Notes under the pieces: generated by a model
Database searches by the model: none
What the model was told of the DNA's origin: nothing
Seen by the model: the letters and a program-made list of their open reading frames with translations, nothing else
DNA from: Pontibacillus litoralis JSM 072002
Lineage (GTDB): Bacteria; Bacillota; Bacilli; Bacillales; BH030062
NCBI RefSeq assembly: GCF_000775615.1
Contig: NZ_AVPG01000014.1
Span: 20,580-84,579, forward strand
DNA: 64,000 bases
Direction of reading: 5' to 3'
Part shown: in pieces, positions 34,702 to 43,215 of the stretch
Layout: the number at the start of each line of letters is the position of its first letter
Position numbering within the stretch: position 1 is the first letter of the stretch
Position numbers and translations under genes: made by a program

Positions 34702-35219
34702 GACTTCCTCATTCTAAAAAAGCGCGCTTCTTTGCTTATTCCGCGGTATCTTCAGCGTATCGAAAAAGGAACCCGCTTTCATCTATAGATACGTGACGTA
34801 TGACCCAATTAAATGGGACATATCATCACCGAAACGTCCTATTCAACAGAAGTGAACAAACCGTATATACAAAATTAAGGAGAAAACGGACACCTTTCAT
34901 AAATATTACAATAATGTATATATAGTTTTAATTTTTTGTTAAGTAATGGTATGAATGTTAACTATTATGTATAATAAGGTTTGGAAAGGGGACTAATCTA
35001 TCATTGGATGATTAAATTTCTCCTTCTTTTCTATTATGTTATGGACTTTACATTACGGAAATGAATGAACATCTATGAGTCTTTAGTAAGTTCAATAACA
35101 CCGCTCATCATCCCATTGAATCATGAAAGGAGGGTAGTATGATTCATTTCGCTCGTTGTCAACAGTAGTAGTAATGATTGTAGTAACATGAAGAAGGAAA
35201 ATGAAGGGAGAAATTCATT
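34702..35219. other. Long comK-sigma intergenic region
   Basis: A 518-base A/T-rich divergent region. It contains TATAAT at 34970-34975 as a possible -10 toward comK without a good -35, a nine-codon ORF with a strong ribosome-binding site at 35139-35168, and a second 11-codon frame (35188-35223) that overlaps the comK start. The length and upstream ORFs suggest layered control of comK. I found no clear AAAA-N5-TTTT pair typical of ComK boxes. Confidence 0.5.
35139..35168 (+). CDS. Candidate leader peptide upstream of comK (9 aa)
   Basis: Reads MIHFARCQQ then TAG. The ATG is preceded by GAAAGGAGGG at good spacing, stronger than the ribosome-binding site of comK itself. It ends 51 bases before comK. 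Such a short, well-initiated frame could act as a leader that affects comK translation or message stability. Existence is from sequence; function is conjecture. Confidence 0.4.
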   Translation: MIHFARCQQ

Positions 35220-35711
35220 ATGATAATGGATGGAAATCACTACCGTTCAAAGGAAGAGCGTGGATTAATAGGACCGAACACGATGATGATTGTTGCTTCA
35301 CCGCAAGAAACGTATCAAACGAAAATCACCGATAAAGTAGAAGGTGATATCTATGTATCAGCTACCCCTCAAGAAGTAATCTTATCCGCATGCTTAGAAG
35401 GCTTCTCTGATTATGAAGGACGACGATTAGCAACAATCAATCGAACAGAATATAAGAAGAAAGTACCCATAGCCATTCATCCGCAACAAGATATCTTTGC
35501 GTTCCCTACACAATCATCGAAACAACCTAATTGTGTATGGCTATTTGCTTCACATATTAAAGACATAGCTGAAAATGGAACGAAACATGTGATCATCCAT
35601 TTTCAAAATGGGACAACGACTCAACTCCCCGTCTCAAAGTATGTAATTAAGAAGCAAATGGAACGAACAAGTTATTGTCGCTTTCTTTATCAGCAATTAT
35701 ACGATAAGTAA
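35220..35711 (+). CDS. comK: Competence transcription factor ComK
   Basis: A 163-residue homologue of B. subtilis ComK, the master activator of DNA-uptake genes. The matching blocks are LEGFSDYEGRRLATINRTEY, the central PIAIHPQQDIFAFPTQSS (B. subtilis has PIMVDPSNQIFLFPTLSS), CVWLFASHIKDI and FQNGTTTQLPVSKYVIKKQ, in the right order and over the full length. ATG with GAAGGGAG upstream. In B. subtilis, ComK is controlled by proteolysis, repressors and autoactivation; here an upstream mini-ORF and a divergent alternative sigma factor gene may add control. A bidirectional terminator follows. Confidence 0.88.
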   Translation: MIMDGNHYRSKEERGLIGPNTMMIVASPQETYQTKITDKVEGDIYVSATPQEVILSACLEGFSDYEGRRLATINRTEYKKKVPIAIHPQQDIFAFPTQSSKQPNCVWLFASHIKDIAENGTKHVIIHFQNGTTTQLPVSKYVIKKQMERTSYCRFLYQQLYDK

Positions 35712-35727
35712 ATGAACGAAAAAAAGA

Positions 35728-35756
35728 AGCCAACGACTAGCCATTAATCGTTGGCT
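35728..35756. terminator. Bidirectional terminator after comK
   Basis: Stem AGCCAACGA / TCGTTGGCT with an A-run before and CCTTCTTATT after, between convergent comK and the SEC-C gene. Confidence 0.85.
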
Positions 35757-35761
35757 CCTTC

Positions 35762-37660
35762 TTATTGTAACCAGTGTTCATGTCCATACCATGCTAATGA
35801 ATGCTTCTCGGCATATTGTATTGCCGCTGCCGACCAATTATCATCTCTCGGTATACTAGTAGGATGCTCAAGCAGAACTGCCACTTCCGGATTTGCTGAA
35901 ATGGCCTTCTGAATAAGCTTCTCTATGTGTGCTCTTGAAGCATGCAAGCCGATATGAATAAGCACATCGTTATACAGCATGCTGAAATGGGCATCTTCTG
36001 CGAAAGTGTTGCGCAACGCTTTCGCTTGATCATACTGCTCACACTCTAAATAAAGCCTTATTAATTCATAACGAATTCCTTGGTTATCATTTGTATTCGC
36101 TTCAAGTATATCTTCTAACACATGAATCGATTGCTCTTCCATCCCAAACATTTCATATAAATCTGCTAAACCAGCAAGTGCTCGCAAATAAGGACGCGCA
36201 GACAAATGCCCCCATAAACTGCCCATTTCCTCTTGTAAAAAGACTTCTCCTACACGCTCTTTCGCTGCACGTATGGCTGTTTGGCTATATTTCAGCGCCT
36301 GTTCATCATCCTCTTCATAAAAAGCCTTCACCGTATTGGCATCACTATTATACGGATCTAGTTGCAACGCCTGCTCAATCAAATTAAGACGGACATCACT
36401 AGCTTGCTCCATCGCCTCATACACGAGTAGCTGCGCCTGTTGTTGCTTCGTTTCCGGTTCAAACGACGCTTCCACATACTTATCTAATAAATCTCTAAGC
36501 TGTTGTTCATCTTCTATATCCCCATGACTGTTGAGCCTCTCTGTTACTTCATACGTCGACCGTTCAGCTAACGGAAACAACACTGTCGAAGGCAATATAT
36601 CATCCGTAACCATACCTTCAGAAAAGCTATCATCTACTATTTGCTGTTCCATAGCGAAAAAGGCTGGCCAAATTTCATCTAAATCAGCTAAGCGTTTTCC
36701 AATACTCGTCACACTCACGCCATATTTATCGGCTATCTTTTTTTGCGTACATTGTTCTCTTACACCGAAGAGCGGACTGTCGCGAATTAAATATTCTAAA
36801 GCAGCTGCATATATTCCCATCTTCTTTCCTTTAATATTATAATTCAGGCAATACATAAGCCAGTAACGTTCGGCTTTGGCGATAACATCCCTACGATGAG
36901 CGAGACCACTGTGCATGCGAAACAACGCTAGTACCTCCTGATAGCGCGCATCCCTTTCCAATTCTTTCATAGCTGCCATCGTATCTACTGGTTCTTCTAC
37001 AAATTGAGTAATAATATCGATATAACGACTAACGACTACCTCTTCAAAGCTAGACGAATCTGTCTGTTCATGCAACGATTGTGCAATTTCCATCATTTTC
37101 TTATAATCAGCTTTACTTAGTTGCAACGGAAAAGGAAGGAAACGGTAGCAACTTCCCCATTTCCCAATCATCCCTGCAAAGAAATCCGCCTTTCTTAAAC
37201 GTTCATCCGCCGCTTCTTCTTCAGTAAACACAACCATCGAACGATTTCCTGTAATGCTGTTCTTTATTTCCGCTACCTTATCTTGCCCCCAGCATACTAT
37301 TTCAAAGAACCCTACTTCAACATCCATCCATGCTTCTATCGACTCTCTCGTTTGCTTTCGTTTCATCGATGCATGATTCTTCTCTATAAAGCGTTCAATC
37401 AAACGTACACCATTGGAATCTGGCTTATAAAATGCTGTATGATAAACATCCATAATTTGAATCACTTTCTCTGCATAAGCTTTTCGCTTAACAGCTGGAT
37501 CATTCTCCATTGTATATACACATAACTCATTCAAATTATCCCATAACTCTTGATTGACCAACTCATGAATCGATGTAACCACCGACTGCTTTCCACAGCA
37601 CTTCTTGTACTTCTTGCCGCTTCCACATGGACATGCTTCATTGCGATTTACTTTCGCCAT
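35762..37660 (-). CDS. SEC-C zinc-motif protein with HTH-like and TPR-like regions
   Basis: A 632-residue protein. It begins with a SEC-C motif (NRNEACPCGSGKKYKKCC, residues 5-22). Residues 23-330 are paralogous to the 341-residue protein at 13068-14093, including a C-terminal HTH-like QKKIADKYGVSVTSIGKRL (about 310-328). Residues 390-632 are helical and resemble TPR repeats (pairs such as LNLIEQALQLDPYNSDANTV, ALAGLADLYEMFGMEEQSIH and LIRLYLECEQYDQAKAL). The acidic, repeat-rich C-terminus suggests protein binding. Function unknown. AAGGAAAGG lies upstream of the ATG. Confidence 0.82.
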   Translation of the reverse strand: MAKVNRNEACPCGSGKKYKKCCGKQSVVTSIHELVNQELWDNLNELCVYTMENDPAVKRKAYAEKVIQIMDVYHTAFYKPDSNGVRLIERFIEKNHASMKRKQTRESIEAWMDVEVGFFEIVCWGQDKVAEIKNSITGNRSMVVFTEEEAADERLRKADFFAGMIGKWGSCYRFLPFPLQLSKADYKKMMEIAQSLHEQTDSSSFEEVVVSRYIDIITQFVEEPVDTMAAMKELERDARYQEVLALFRMHSGLAHRRDVIAKAERYWLMYCLNYNIKGKKMGIYAAALEYLIRDSPLFGVREQCTQKKIADKYGVSVTSIGKRLADLDEIWPAFFAMEQQIVDDSFSEGMVTDDILPSTVLFPLAERSTYEVTERLNSHGDIEDEQQLRDLLDKYVEASFEPETKQQQAQLLVYEAMEQASDVRLNLIEQALQLDPYNSDANTVKAFYEEDDEQALKYSQTAIRAAKERVGEVFLQEEMGSLWGHLSARPYLRALAGLADLYEMFGMEEQSIHVLEDILEANTNDNQGIRYELIRLYLECEQYDQAKALRNTFAEDAHFSMLYNDVLIHIGLHASRAHIEKLIQKAISANPEVAVLLEHPTSIPRDDNWSAAAIQYAEKHSLAWYGHEHWLQ

Positions 37661-37729
37661 TATTTCAACGCCTTTCCTTCACAATCCATACGTTTAGTTT
37701 AAATAATAACGCAGCACATGTAAAATGCG

Positions 37730-37763
37730 AATCCCCAAGCACTTGAAAAAGGGCTTGGGGATT
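37730..37763 (-). terminator. Hairpin downstream of the 48-aa ORF
   Basis: Perfect 11-bp stem AATCCCCAAGC / GCTTGGGGATT, then a weak CGCATTTTAC tail on the minus strand; likely a terminator for the small upstream ORF. Confidence 0.65.
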
Positions 37764-37778
37764 TAATCTAGTTGTATT

Positions 37779-37925
37779 CTATGAATGTTGATGCACCGAA
37801 GAAGCTTGCAAACGTGCGACCATTTCTTCGACAACATCTTTCGCACATGTGAGCTCCGTTTCATTCGTTAGTTCGATAATTTCTTCCATCATTACTTTCC
37901 AATGCTGCTGCTCCTCGACAGGCAT
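37779..37925 (-). CDS. Small acidic helical protein, 48 aa
   Basis: A frame that begins MPVEEQQHWKVMMEEIIELT and ends RLQASSVHQHS. Strongly acidic amphipathic helices, no membrane segment. AGGGTGG precedes the ATG, and a good hairpin follows the stop, which supports a real gene. It lies between the Fic and SEC-C genes. No family recognised; similar in size and character to the 42-aa ORF at 16635-16763, though homology is not clear. Confidence 0.55.
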   Translation of the reverse strand: MPVEEQQHWKVMMEEIIELTNETELTCAKDVVEEMVARLQASSVHQHS

Positions 37926-38041
37926 TACCGACACCACCCTAATGGATTATCGCTATATACTATACCATAAGTAACTATCGATTTAAGTCAATATTTGTCG
38001 AATTTCATTAAATGTTTGTTACATTTGTTTCGATAGTACAG

Positions 38042-39181
38042 TTATTCCGTCATGATGCGAATTAAGTCGTATTGGAAGAAACGGCGATTACGTTGACGAT
38101 TGTCTGAGTATACCAACCCGAATGCTACAAGTTCATTTAAGCCTTTCCGAATAGTAGAAGCAGCAAGTTTAGTCTCCTGTTGTATTTGGTTAACTGTCAC
38201 AATTGGATGCTTCATTACACCTTCCCAAACTTGTTTCGTCGACATTTTCGTTAGTTTCTTCAACCCATTATTGTATAATTGTTCGGCTTTATCTAATTTT
38301 TGATATTGATCATCCGCCATGCGTATCGTTGAATCTAGGAAGAATAATATCCAACTTTCCCAATCTGGATTATTTCCACTAATTCCTCTGACACCATTCA
38401 ACAAGCTGTAATATTTAAATTTTTCTTTTTCTAATTCCTCACTAAGGAAGAAAATTGGCGAGTTGATTAATTTCGATTGCAGCATATACAGAACAATAAG
38501 TATTCTTCCAAGCCGACCATTCCCATCTAAGAAAGGATGAATAGATTCAAACTGAGCATGAATAATAGCTGTTTTTATAAGATCATGTAAAGTTTCCGTT
38601 TCATCCTCTAGATAAGGATGCCCATTTATATATTTTTCTAAATTAGACATATACTCTCCCATTAACTGTGGCTCTGGTGGAATGTACGTAGCGTCCTTTA
38701 ATTTTTTGGTAGGTCCTATAAAGTTTTGGACTTTTCGGTACTCTCCTGCCGACCCAGTTGCGCCTCTCTCATCTTTCATTAACTCTCGATGCATGTCTCT
38801 TACCAAGCGCTCAGAAATTGGATAACCAAGCTGAATAGATTCAACCCCTTTTCGTAAAGCGTTTCGATAATTTCGAACCTCTATTTTTTCCCATTCTTCT
38901 TGTTGTTCAATCTCATCTTCTAGCATCTCTGAAAAGGTTATTTGAGTCCCTTCAATACGTGTAGATTGTACGGATTCATGTAATGTTAATAACTGAATAA
39001 ACGATTGATTTACTAAAGAATAATGCAATTTCTGTTTTAACTTCTCTAATTTAGATGTTGCTTCTACCACTCGCTTATAAAAGGCAAGCTCCTGATCAGC
39101 GGAGAATGTTATTGGTAACAACGGTAACTGATAAGGCTTCTTCAATCCGTTCACCACCCTTACAATATTAATCTCCGACAT
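38042..39181 (-). CDS. Fic family protein (class II, with N-terminal inhibitory motif)
   Basis: A 379-residue putative AMP-transferase. N-terminal Fic_N region with the inhibitory helix STRIEG (about residues 75-80; matches S/T-xxx-E-G/N), catalytic motif HPFLDGNGRLGR (about 217-228) and a C-terminal winged HTH (KLAASTIRKGLNELVAFGLV, about 338-357). Fic proteins of this type AMPylate proteins and are held inactive by the glutamate of the inhibitory helix. No antitoxin gene is adjacent, which suits cis-inhibition. The C-terminal HTH suggests DNA binding or self-regulation. The ribosome-binding site is weak. Confidence 0.88.
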   Translation of the reverse strand: MSEINIVRVVNGLKKPYQLPLLPITFSADQELAFYKRVVEATSKLEKLKQKLHYSLVNQSFIQLLTLHESVQSTRIEGTQITFSEMLEDEIEQQEEWEKIEVRNYRNALRKGVESIQLGYPISERLVRDMHRELMKDERGATGSAGEYRKVQNFIGPTKKLKDATYIPPEPQLMGEYMSNLEKYINGHPYLEDETETLHDLIKTAIIHAQFESIHPFLDGNGRLGRILIVLYMLQSKLINSPIFFLSEELEKEKFKYYSLLNGVRGISGNNPDWESWILFFLDSTIRMADDQYQKLDKAEQLYNNGLKKLTKMSTKQVWEGVMKHPIVTVNQIQQETKLAASTIRKGLNELVAFGLVYSDNRQRNRRFFQYDLIRIMTE

Positions 39182-39413
39182 TATAACCCAATAACCCCCT
39201 TATAAGCAGTTTACGATATTAATAAGACAAATTATAGCGCAAAAGGAAAAGGAAATGATTCGTCTACTCCTATGATTCCCACATTTTTTATACACTTTTT
39301 TCGACATTTTTGTGTTATTCTAAACATACCGTAAAGAATCGGTTAAATTTTTGTTAAATTAAAACAATGATACGTTTGACACATAGATTGAACAGCGGGG
39401 GCTATAAACCAAC

Positions 39414-40463
39414 ATGAACATATTACTAACAGGCGCGACAGGTTTCGTGGGAAAACAATTGACAATTCGTTTCATGCAACAAGGACATACAGTGTATGCA
39501 CTTGCACGTAACGAGCGTAAAGCAGATCAGTTGATGCAAGCAGTACCACTGGAAGCGCAACATCGTTTATTTATCATTGAAGGCGACTTAATGAAAGAAA
39601 ATGCAGGCATTCACGAAGAAGACATCGACCTCTTAACTGGTGAAATTGATACGGTTTACCACAGTGCCGCCTACCTTTCCTTTGATAATACCGAGAGAGA
39701 GAAGACGTTTCACATTAATGTAACAGGAACGAGGAACATGCTTGAACTTGCCAAGAAGATTCAAGCACCGCATTTCAATTATGTAAGCACGGCCTATACG
39801 CTCGGCATGAAGCCACACGCTAAAGAAGAATTACACCGAGTAGACCAGCCATTTGTAAACGCTTATGAGGAAAGCAAATGTCACGGCGAACATCTCGCAA
39901 GCCAATATAAAGACGTGATGAATGTGAACATCTTCCGCCCTGCCATCATTATTGGGGACTCGACAACAGGAGAAGCAGAGACGAGCTTTGCATTATACGG
40001 CGTGATTCGAGGATTAAGCCTATTTAAGAAAAGAATGGCACGCAAACAAACATCACAAAACGAAACCTTTAAATTTCTTTGCACTGCACATACATCCCAA
40101 AATTTCGTCCCAGTCGATTACGTTGTCGATGTATTAGTAGCAGCTGCCACAGCCAAAGAAGCGAACAAGATTTACCACATTACGAATCCACATCCACCGA
40201 CGAATCGGGCGCTATTCGATATGGTGAAACAGAAGCTAGCCTTTCCAAACATCGAAATGGTTCCCGCTGATTATAACGGAGCATTAACGAAGGAAGAGCT
40301 CGCATTTAATGAACCAATGAAAGTATTCAAACCATACTGGAGCAAAAACGTCACCTTTGATGACACGAACACGCAAGCATTACTCCGCAAACAGAACATG
40401 CCACACCTGAACATGGATGAGGACATGTTACATCGCATTCTAAATGGCGCCATAAAAAATTAA
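39414..40463 (+). CDS. SDR-family NAD(P)-dependent oxidoreductase (thioester reductase-like)
   Basis: A 349-residue Rossmann protein of the extended SDR class: NAD(P) loop TGATGFVG (residues 7-14), HSAAYLSF, a serine/threonine in VSTAYT and the catalytic YEESKCHGE (YxxxK). The overall pattern (LLTGATGFVGKQL ... GDLMKENAGI) resembles the reductase domain of carboxylic acid/thioester reductases and related epimerases. Substrate unknown. It is followed after 13 bases by an alpha/beta hydrolase, very likely one operon. The ribosome-binding site is a weak GGGGG. Confidence 0.82.
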   Translation: MNILLTGATGFVGKQLTIRFMQQGHTVYALARNERKADQLMQAVPLEAQHRLFIIEGDLMKENAGIHEEDIDLLTGEIDTVYHSAAYLSFDNTEREKTFHINVTGTRNMLELAKKIQAPHFNYVSTAYTLGMKPHAKEELHRVDQPFVNAYEESKCHGEHLASQYKDVMNVNIFRPAIIIGDSTTGEAETSFALYGVIRGLSLFKKRMARKQTSQNETFKFLCTAHTSQNFVPVDYVVDVLVAAATAKEANKIYHITNPHPPTNRALFDMVKQKLAFPNIEMVPADYNGALTKEELAFNEPMKVFKPYWSKNVTFDDTNTQALLRKQNMPHLNMDEDMLHRILNGAIKN

Positions 40464-40476
40464 AAGCGAGGAACTT

Positions 40477-41289
40477 ATGCCAACGACATTAAGCTACACA
40501 ACGTATAGAAATGAAGCAGTACAACCATGGATCATCTTCCTCCACGGACTAGGTGGCAACTATCAAATATTTAACAAACAAATCGAGCCATTCCGTGCAC
40601 ACTACAATCTATTATTTATCAACTTACCTGGTCACGGGCAGTCACCATATAGGAAAACGAACAACCTATTGTCCACAACAAGCAAACAAGTCATCGACGT
40701 ATTGAACGCCGAGAAGATTCCATCCGCACACTTTCTCGGCGTATCACTCGGCACCGTCATCATGCAACAAATCGCTATGGAATACCCAGACAGAATCAAA
40801 TCCATGGTACTTGCAGGAGCGGCAGGCAAATGGTTGAAATGGGGCGAATGGATAGGAAGACTAGCCATATCCTTTCCATTTCGCTATATATTACCGTATA
40901 TGCTACCATACACCATATTCGCCCATATACTCATGCCAAAGCCCAATCACAGCAAATCACGGAACATCTTCCTCCAAGAAGCACGCAAACTAGGCAAACC
41001 CGCCTACCTTGGCTGGACATATGTCATCCGCGATTCCTATAAAGTGTACGAACAACTACGTGAAAACCTAAACACGATCCCGAAGCTATACGTATCCGGA
41101 GCCGAAGACCACATGTTCCTAAAAGGCATCCAAAACCACGTAAAATTAGAAGCAAAAGCAAAGCTGCACACGATTCCACATTGCGGCCACGTGTGTAACA
41201 TTGAAGAAGCGGATATATTTAATGGACTTGCTTTGGAGTTTCTAGAGCAGGTAGGGAAGGAAGAAGAAGCATATTGGGGAGTGTCTTGA
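40477..41289 (+). CDS. Alpha/beta-fold hydrolase
   Basis: A 270-residue hydrolase: oxyanion region FLHGLGGN (about residues 21-28), nucleophile elbow GVSLGT (S about 90), aspartate in SGAEDHMF (about 208) and histidine in HCGHVCNIE (about 236). GCGAGGA precedes the ATG, 13 bases after the SDR gene. Its stop codon is immediately followed by a run of eight C and an IS30 remnant, so the native C-terminus may have been changed by the insertion. Substrate unknown. Confidence 0.85.
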   Translation: MPTTLSYTTYRNEAVQPWIIFLHGLGGNYQIFNKQIEPFRAHYNLLFINLPGHGQSPYRKTNNLLSTTSKQVIDVLNAEKIPSAHFLGVSLGTVIMQQIAMEYPDRIKSMVLAGAAGKWLKWGEWIGRLAISFPFRYILPYMLPYTIFAHILMPKPNHSKSRNIFLQEARKLGKPAYLGWTYVIRDSYKVYEQLRENLNTIPKLYVSGAEDHMFLKGIQNHVKLEAKAKLHTIPHCGHVCNIEEADIFNGLALEFLEQVGKEEEAYWGVS

Positions 41290-41304
41290 CCCCCCCCAAG
41301 AGAG

Positions 41305-41690
41305 TCAAATTAAGCGAGAAAATAGGCTTTTGTCAAAATCTTCACCCACACAATCTATGAAGCGCTCAATCGGTGTTTTGTAATTTAGGGACTTCCTTGG
41401 TGTGCTGTTTCGTCTGAAAGTAACCTTGGAAATATAGTCCTGTGACACAGGGGTGAAGTCCATTTCTTTTGGTAACCCCTCTCCGTTGGAATGCTCATTT
41501 AACCCCCTTTGTAATGGTGTACCAGGATCAGCGAAGTAAATATCAACATTTGGTTGATTACTGATGGATTTCCAATTGGAGAACGCTTTCCTACAGTCGA
41601 AAATAATGGATTTGAATAAGTTGTGCGGCAATTGACCAAGCCATTGATTGAGTGATATTTCGATGTTGGATGCCCGTCTTCCGGCTAGCT
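41305..41690 (-). pseudogene. IS30-family transposase remnant (C-terminal part)
   Basis: Reading the minus strand gives fragments typical of IS30 transposases: NQWLGQLPHNLFKSIIFDCR, DIYFADPGTPLQRGLNEHSN, GLPKEMDFTPVS and PRKSLNYKTPIERF. The catalytic D of FADPG and E of NEHSN are there, but the usual LLRR segment after NEHSNG is deleted, the DRGKEF motif reads DCRKAF, and the N-terminal half is missing. The open part is 108 codons; similarity continues upstream to about 41690, where it meets an IS66 fragment. Non-functional. Confidence 0.8.
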
Positions 41691-41697
41691 CAATAGG

Positions 41698-42015
41698 AGA
41701 TTAGAAATTGATAACAATTGCTCAAAACGGTCTATTAAGCCCTTTATTATTGAAAGGAAAAATTGGTGTTTAGCAATACTGTGAAGGGTGCAAAATCTAG
41801 TTCAGTCATTTACAATATTGTAGAAACAGCCAAAGAAAATGGAGTGAATCCACTTAACTATCTTAAATACTTATTTGAAGAGCTTCCCAATATAGATACA
41901 ACTAATAAAACGAAATTAAATCAACTCTTTACCATGGTCGCCAACAATGACGAATGATTTAAAATGGAGTAAAGTTATAAAAGAAGAATTGTTGCGTAAG
42001 TACACGAAGGAATAA
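41698..42015 (+). pseudogene. IS66-family transposase remnant (C-terminal part, frameshifted)
   Basis: The plus strand encodes RLEIDNNCSKRSIKPFIIER, KNW, then after a one-base loss FSNTVKGAKSSSVIYNIVET, AKENGVNPLNYLKYLFEELP, and after a one-base gain LPWSPT to a TAA at 42013. These are the C-terminal hallmarks of IS66 TnpC. Two compensating indels and the missing N-terminal part make it a pseudogene. It abuts the IS30 fragment head-on, at the edge of the polysaccharide cluster. Confidence 0.82.
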
Positions 42016-42079
42016 TTCAAGAGGATTGTGCCGAGAAATGCATGGTCCTTTTACGTTGGTAGTCGATATTAAACCAACT

Positions 42080-42119
42080 GAAATAAACCCGTCAAGCCAA
42101 GTTATCTGACTCAACGGGT
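42080..42119 (-). terminator. Terminator after galE
   Basis: Minus-strand stem ACCCGTTGAG / CTTGACGGGT (two G-U pairs) followed by TTTATTTC. It ends the polysaccharide transcription unit. Confidence 0.75.
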
Positions 42120-42128
42120 AATGAACCT

Positions 42129-43139
42129 CTATTTTGTTTCAACTAAATCCTTATAATTCTTTTCGAAGTTCCATGCATCTCTGCACATGGCAATAATATC
42201 ACGTTTAGCTGTCCAGCCAAGTTTTCTTTTTGCTTTTGAAGCATCAGCATAACATGAAGCAATATCTCCAGGTCTACGCTCTACTATTTCATAAGGAACT
42301 TCAATACCATTAGCTTCTTCAAATGCTTTCACTAACTCTAGCACACTTGTACCTTGACCAGTTCCCAAGTTATAAACATTAGCACCTGCTTCGAGATTAT
42401 CTAATGCTGCAACATGCCCTTCTGCCAAATCTAACACATGAATATAGTCTCTTACCCCAGTACCATCTATTGTTGGATAGTCGTTACCAAATACTCGAAG
42501 TTTGTCCAGTTTCCCTTTAGCAACTTGCGTAACATAAGGCATAAGGTTATTGGGAATACCATTAGGCACTTCCCCAATTAATCCACTTTCATGGGCTCCT
42601 ACTGGATTAAAATATCTAAGGAGAGCAACTGAAAAATCCGGATTTGCTTTAGCTATATCAGTAAGAATTCGCTCACTCATAGCTTTCGTTTCACCGTACG
42701 GATTAGTAGTTGGTAACAAATCCATAGTTTCAATGAAAGGAACCTTATTATCTCCGTAAACTGTTGCTGATGAACTGAAAACAAAACGATTAACACTATA
42801 CTCCTTACAAGCTTTAGCAAGAATCATAGTACTAACGATGTTGTTATAATAATAAGTTAATGGTATATCTACTGACTCACCTACTGCTTTTAAGCCGGCA
42901 AAATGAATAACACCATCTAAATCATGATTTAAAAAGATAGTGTATACCGCAGACTCATTAGTCACATCTATTTGATAAAAGATTAATTCTTTATTCGCAA
43001 TATCTTTTATTTTGTTTAAGGTATCAGCTTTACTGTTGCAGAAATTATCAGCAACAATCACTGTATGTCCCGCTTCTAGTAAAGCAGCGCATGTGTGTGA
43101 TCCAATATATCCAGCACCACCGGTAACTAATATGTTCAT
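42129..43139 (-). CDS. galE: UDP-glucose 4-epimerase
   Basis: A 336-residue epimerase that interconverts UDP-glucose and UDP-galactose (or the GlcNAc/GalNAc forms). NAD loop VTGGAGYIGSHTC (residues 5-17), SSSATVYG and catalytic NPYGETK (YxxxK), full length. GGGTGG lies upstream of the ATG. It is the last gene of the minus-strand polysaccharide cluster, 76 bases after neuC, and supplies a hexose precursor together with galU and pgcA. Confidence 0.93.
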   Translation of the reverse strand: MNILVTGGAGYIGSHTCAALLEAGHTVIVADNFCNSKADTLNKIKDIANKELIFYQIDVTNESAVYTIFLNHDLDGVIHFAGLKAVGESVDIPLTYYYNNIVSTMILAKACKEYSVNRFVFSSSATVYGDNKVPFIETMDLLPTTNPYGETKAMSERILTDIAKANPDFSVALLRYFNPVGAHESGLIGEVPNGIPNNLMPYVTQVAKGKLDKLRVFGNDYPTIDGTGVRDYIHVLDLAEGHVAALDNLEAGANVYNLGTGQGTSVLELVKAFEEANGIEVPYEIVERRPGDIASCYADASKAKRKLGWTAKRDIIAMCRDAWNFEKNYKDLVETK

Positions 43140-43215
43140 CTAAAAATCACCACCCTTTTTTATCGTTTTACGAATATGTGGTCTAACACTATTCCTAGCA
43201 CTTATGATTAATTTA

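Noticed and set aside
34970..34975. sigma-A promoter of comK at TATAAT.
   Set aside because: No acceptable -35 at the right distance and no true extended -10; noted only in the intergenic entry.
39343..39359. PhoP box upstream of the SDR gene.
   Set aside because: Only two TTAAAT hexamers in very A/T-rich sequence; spacing fits but the match is too weak to list as a feature.
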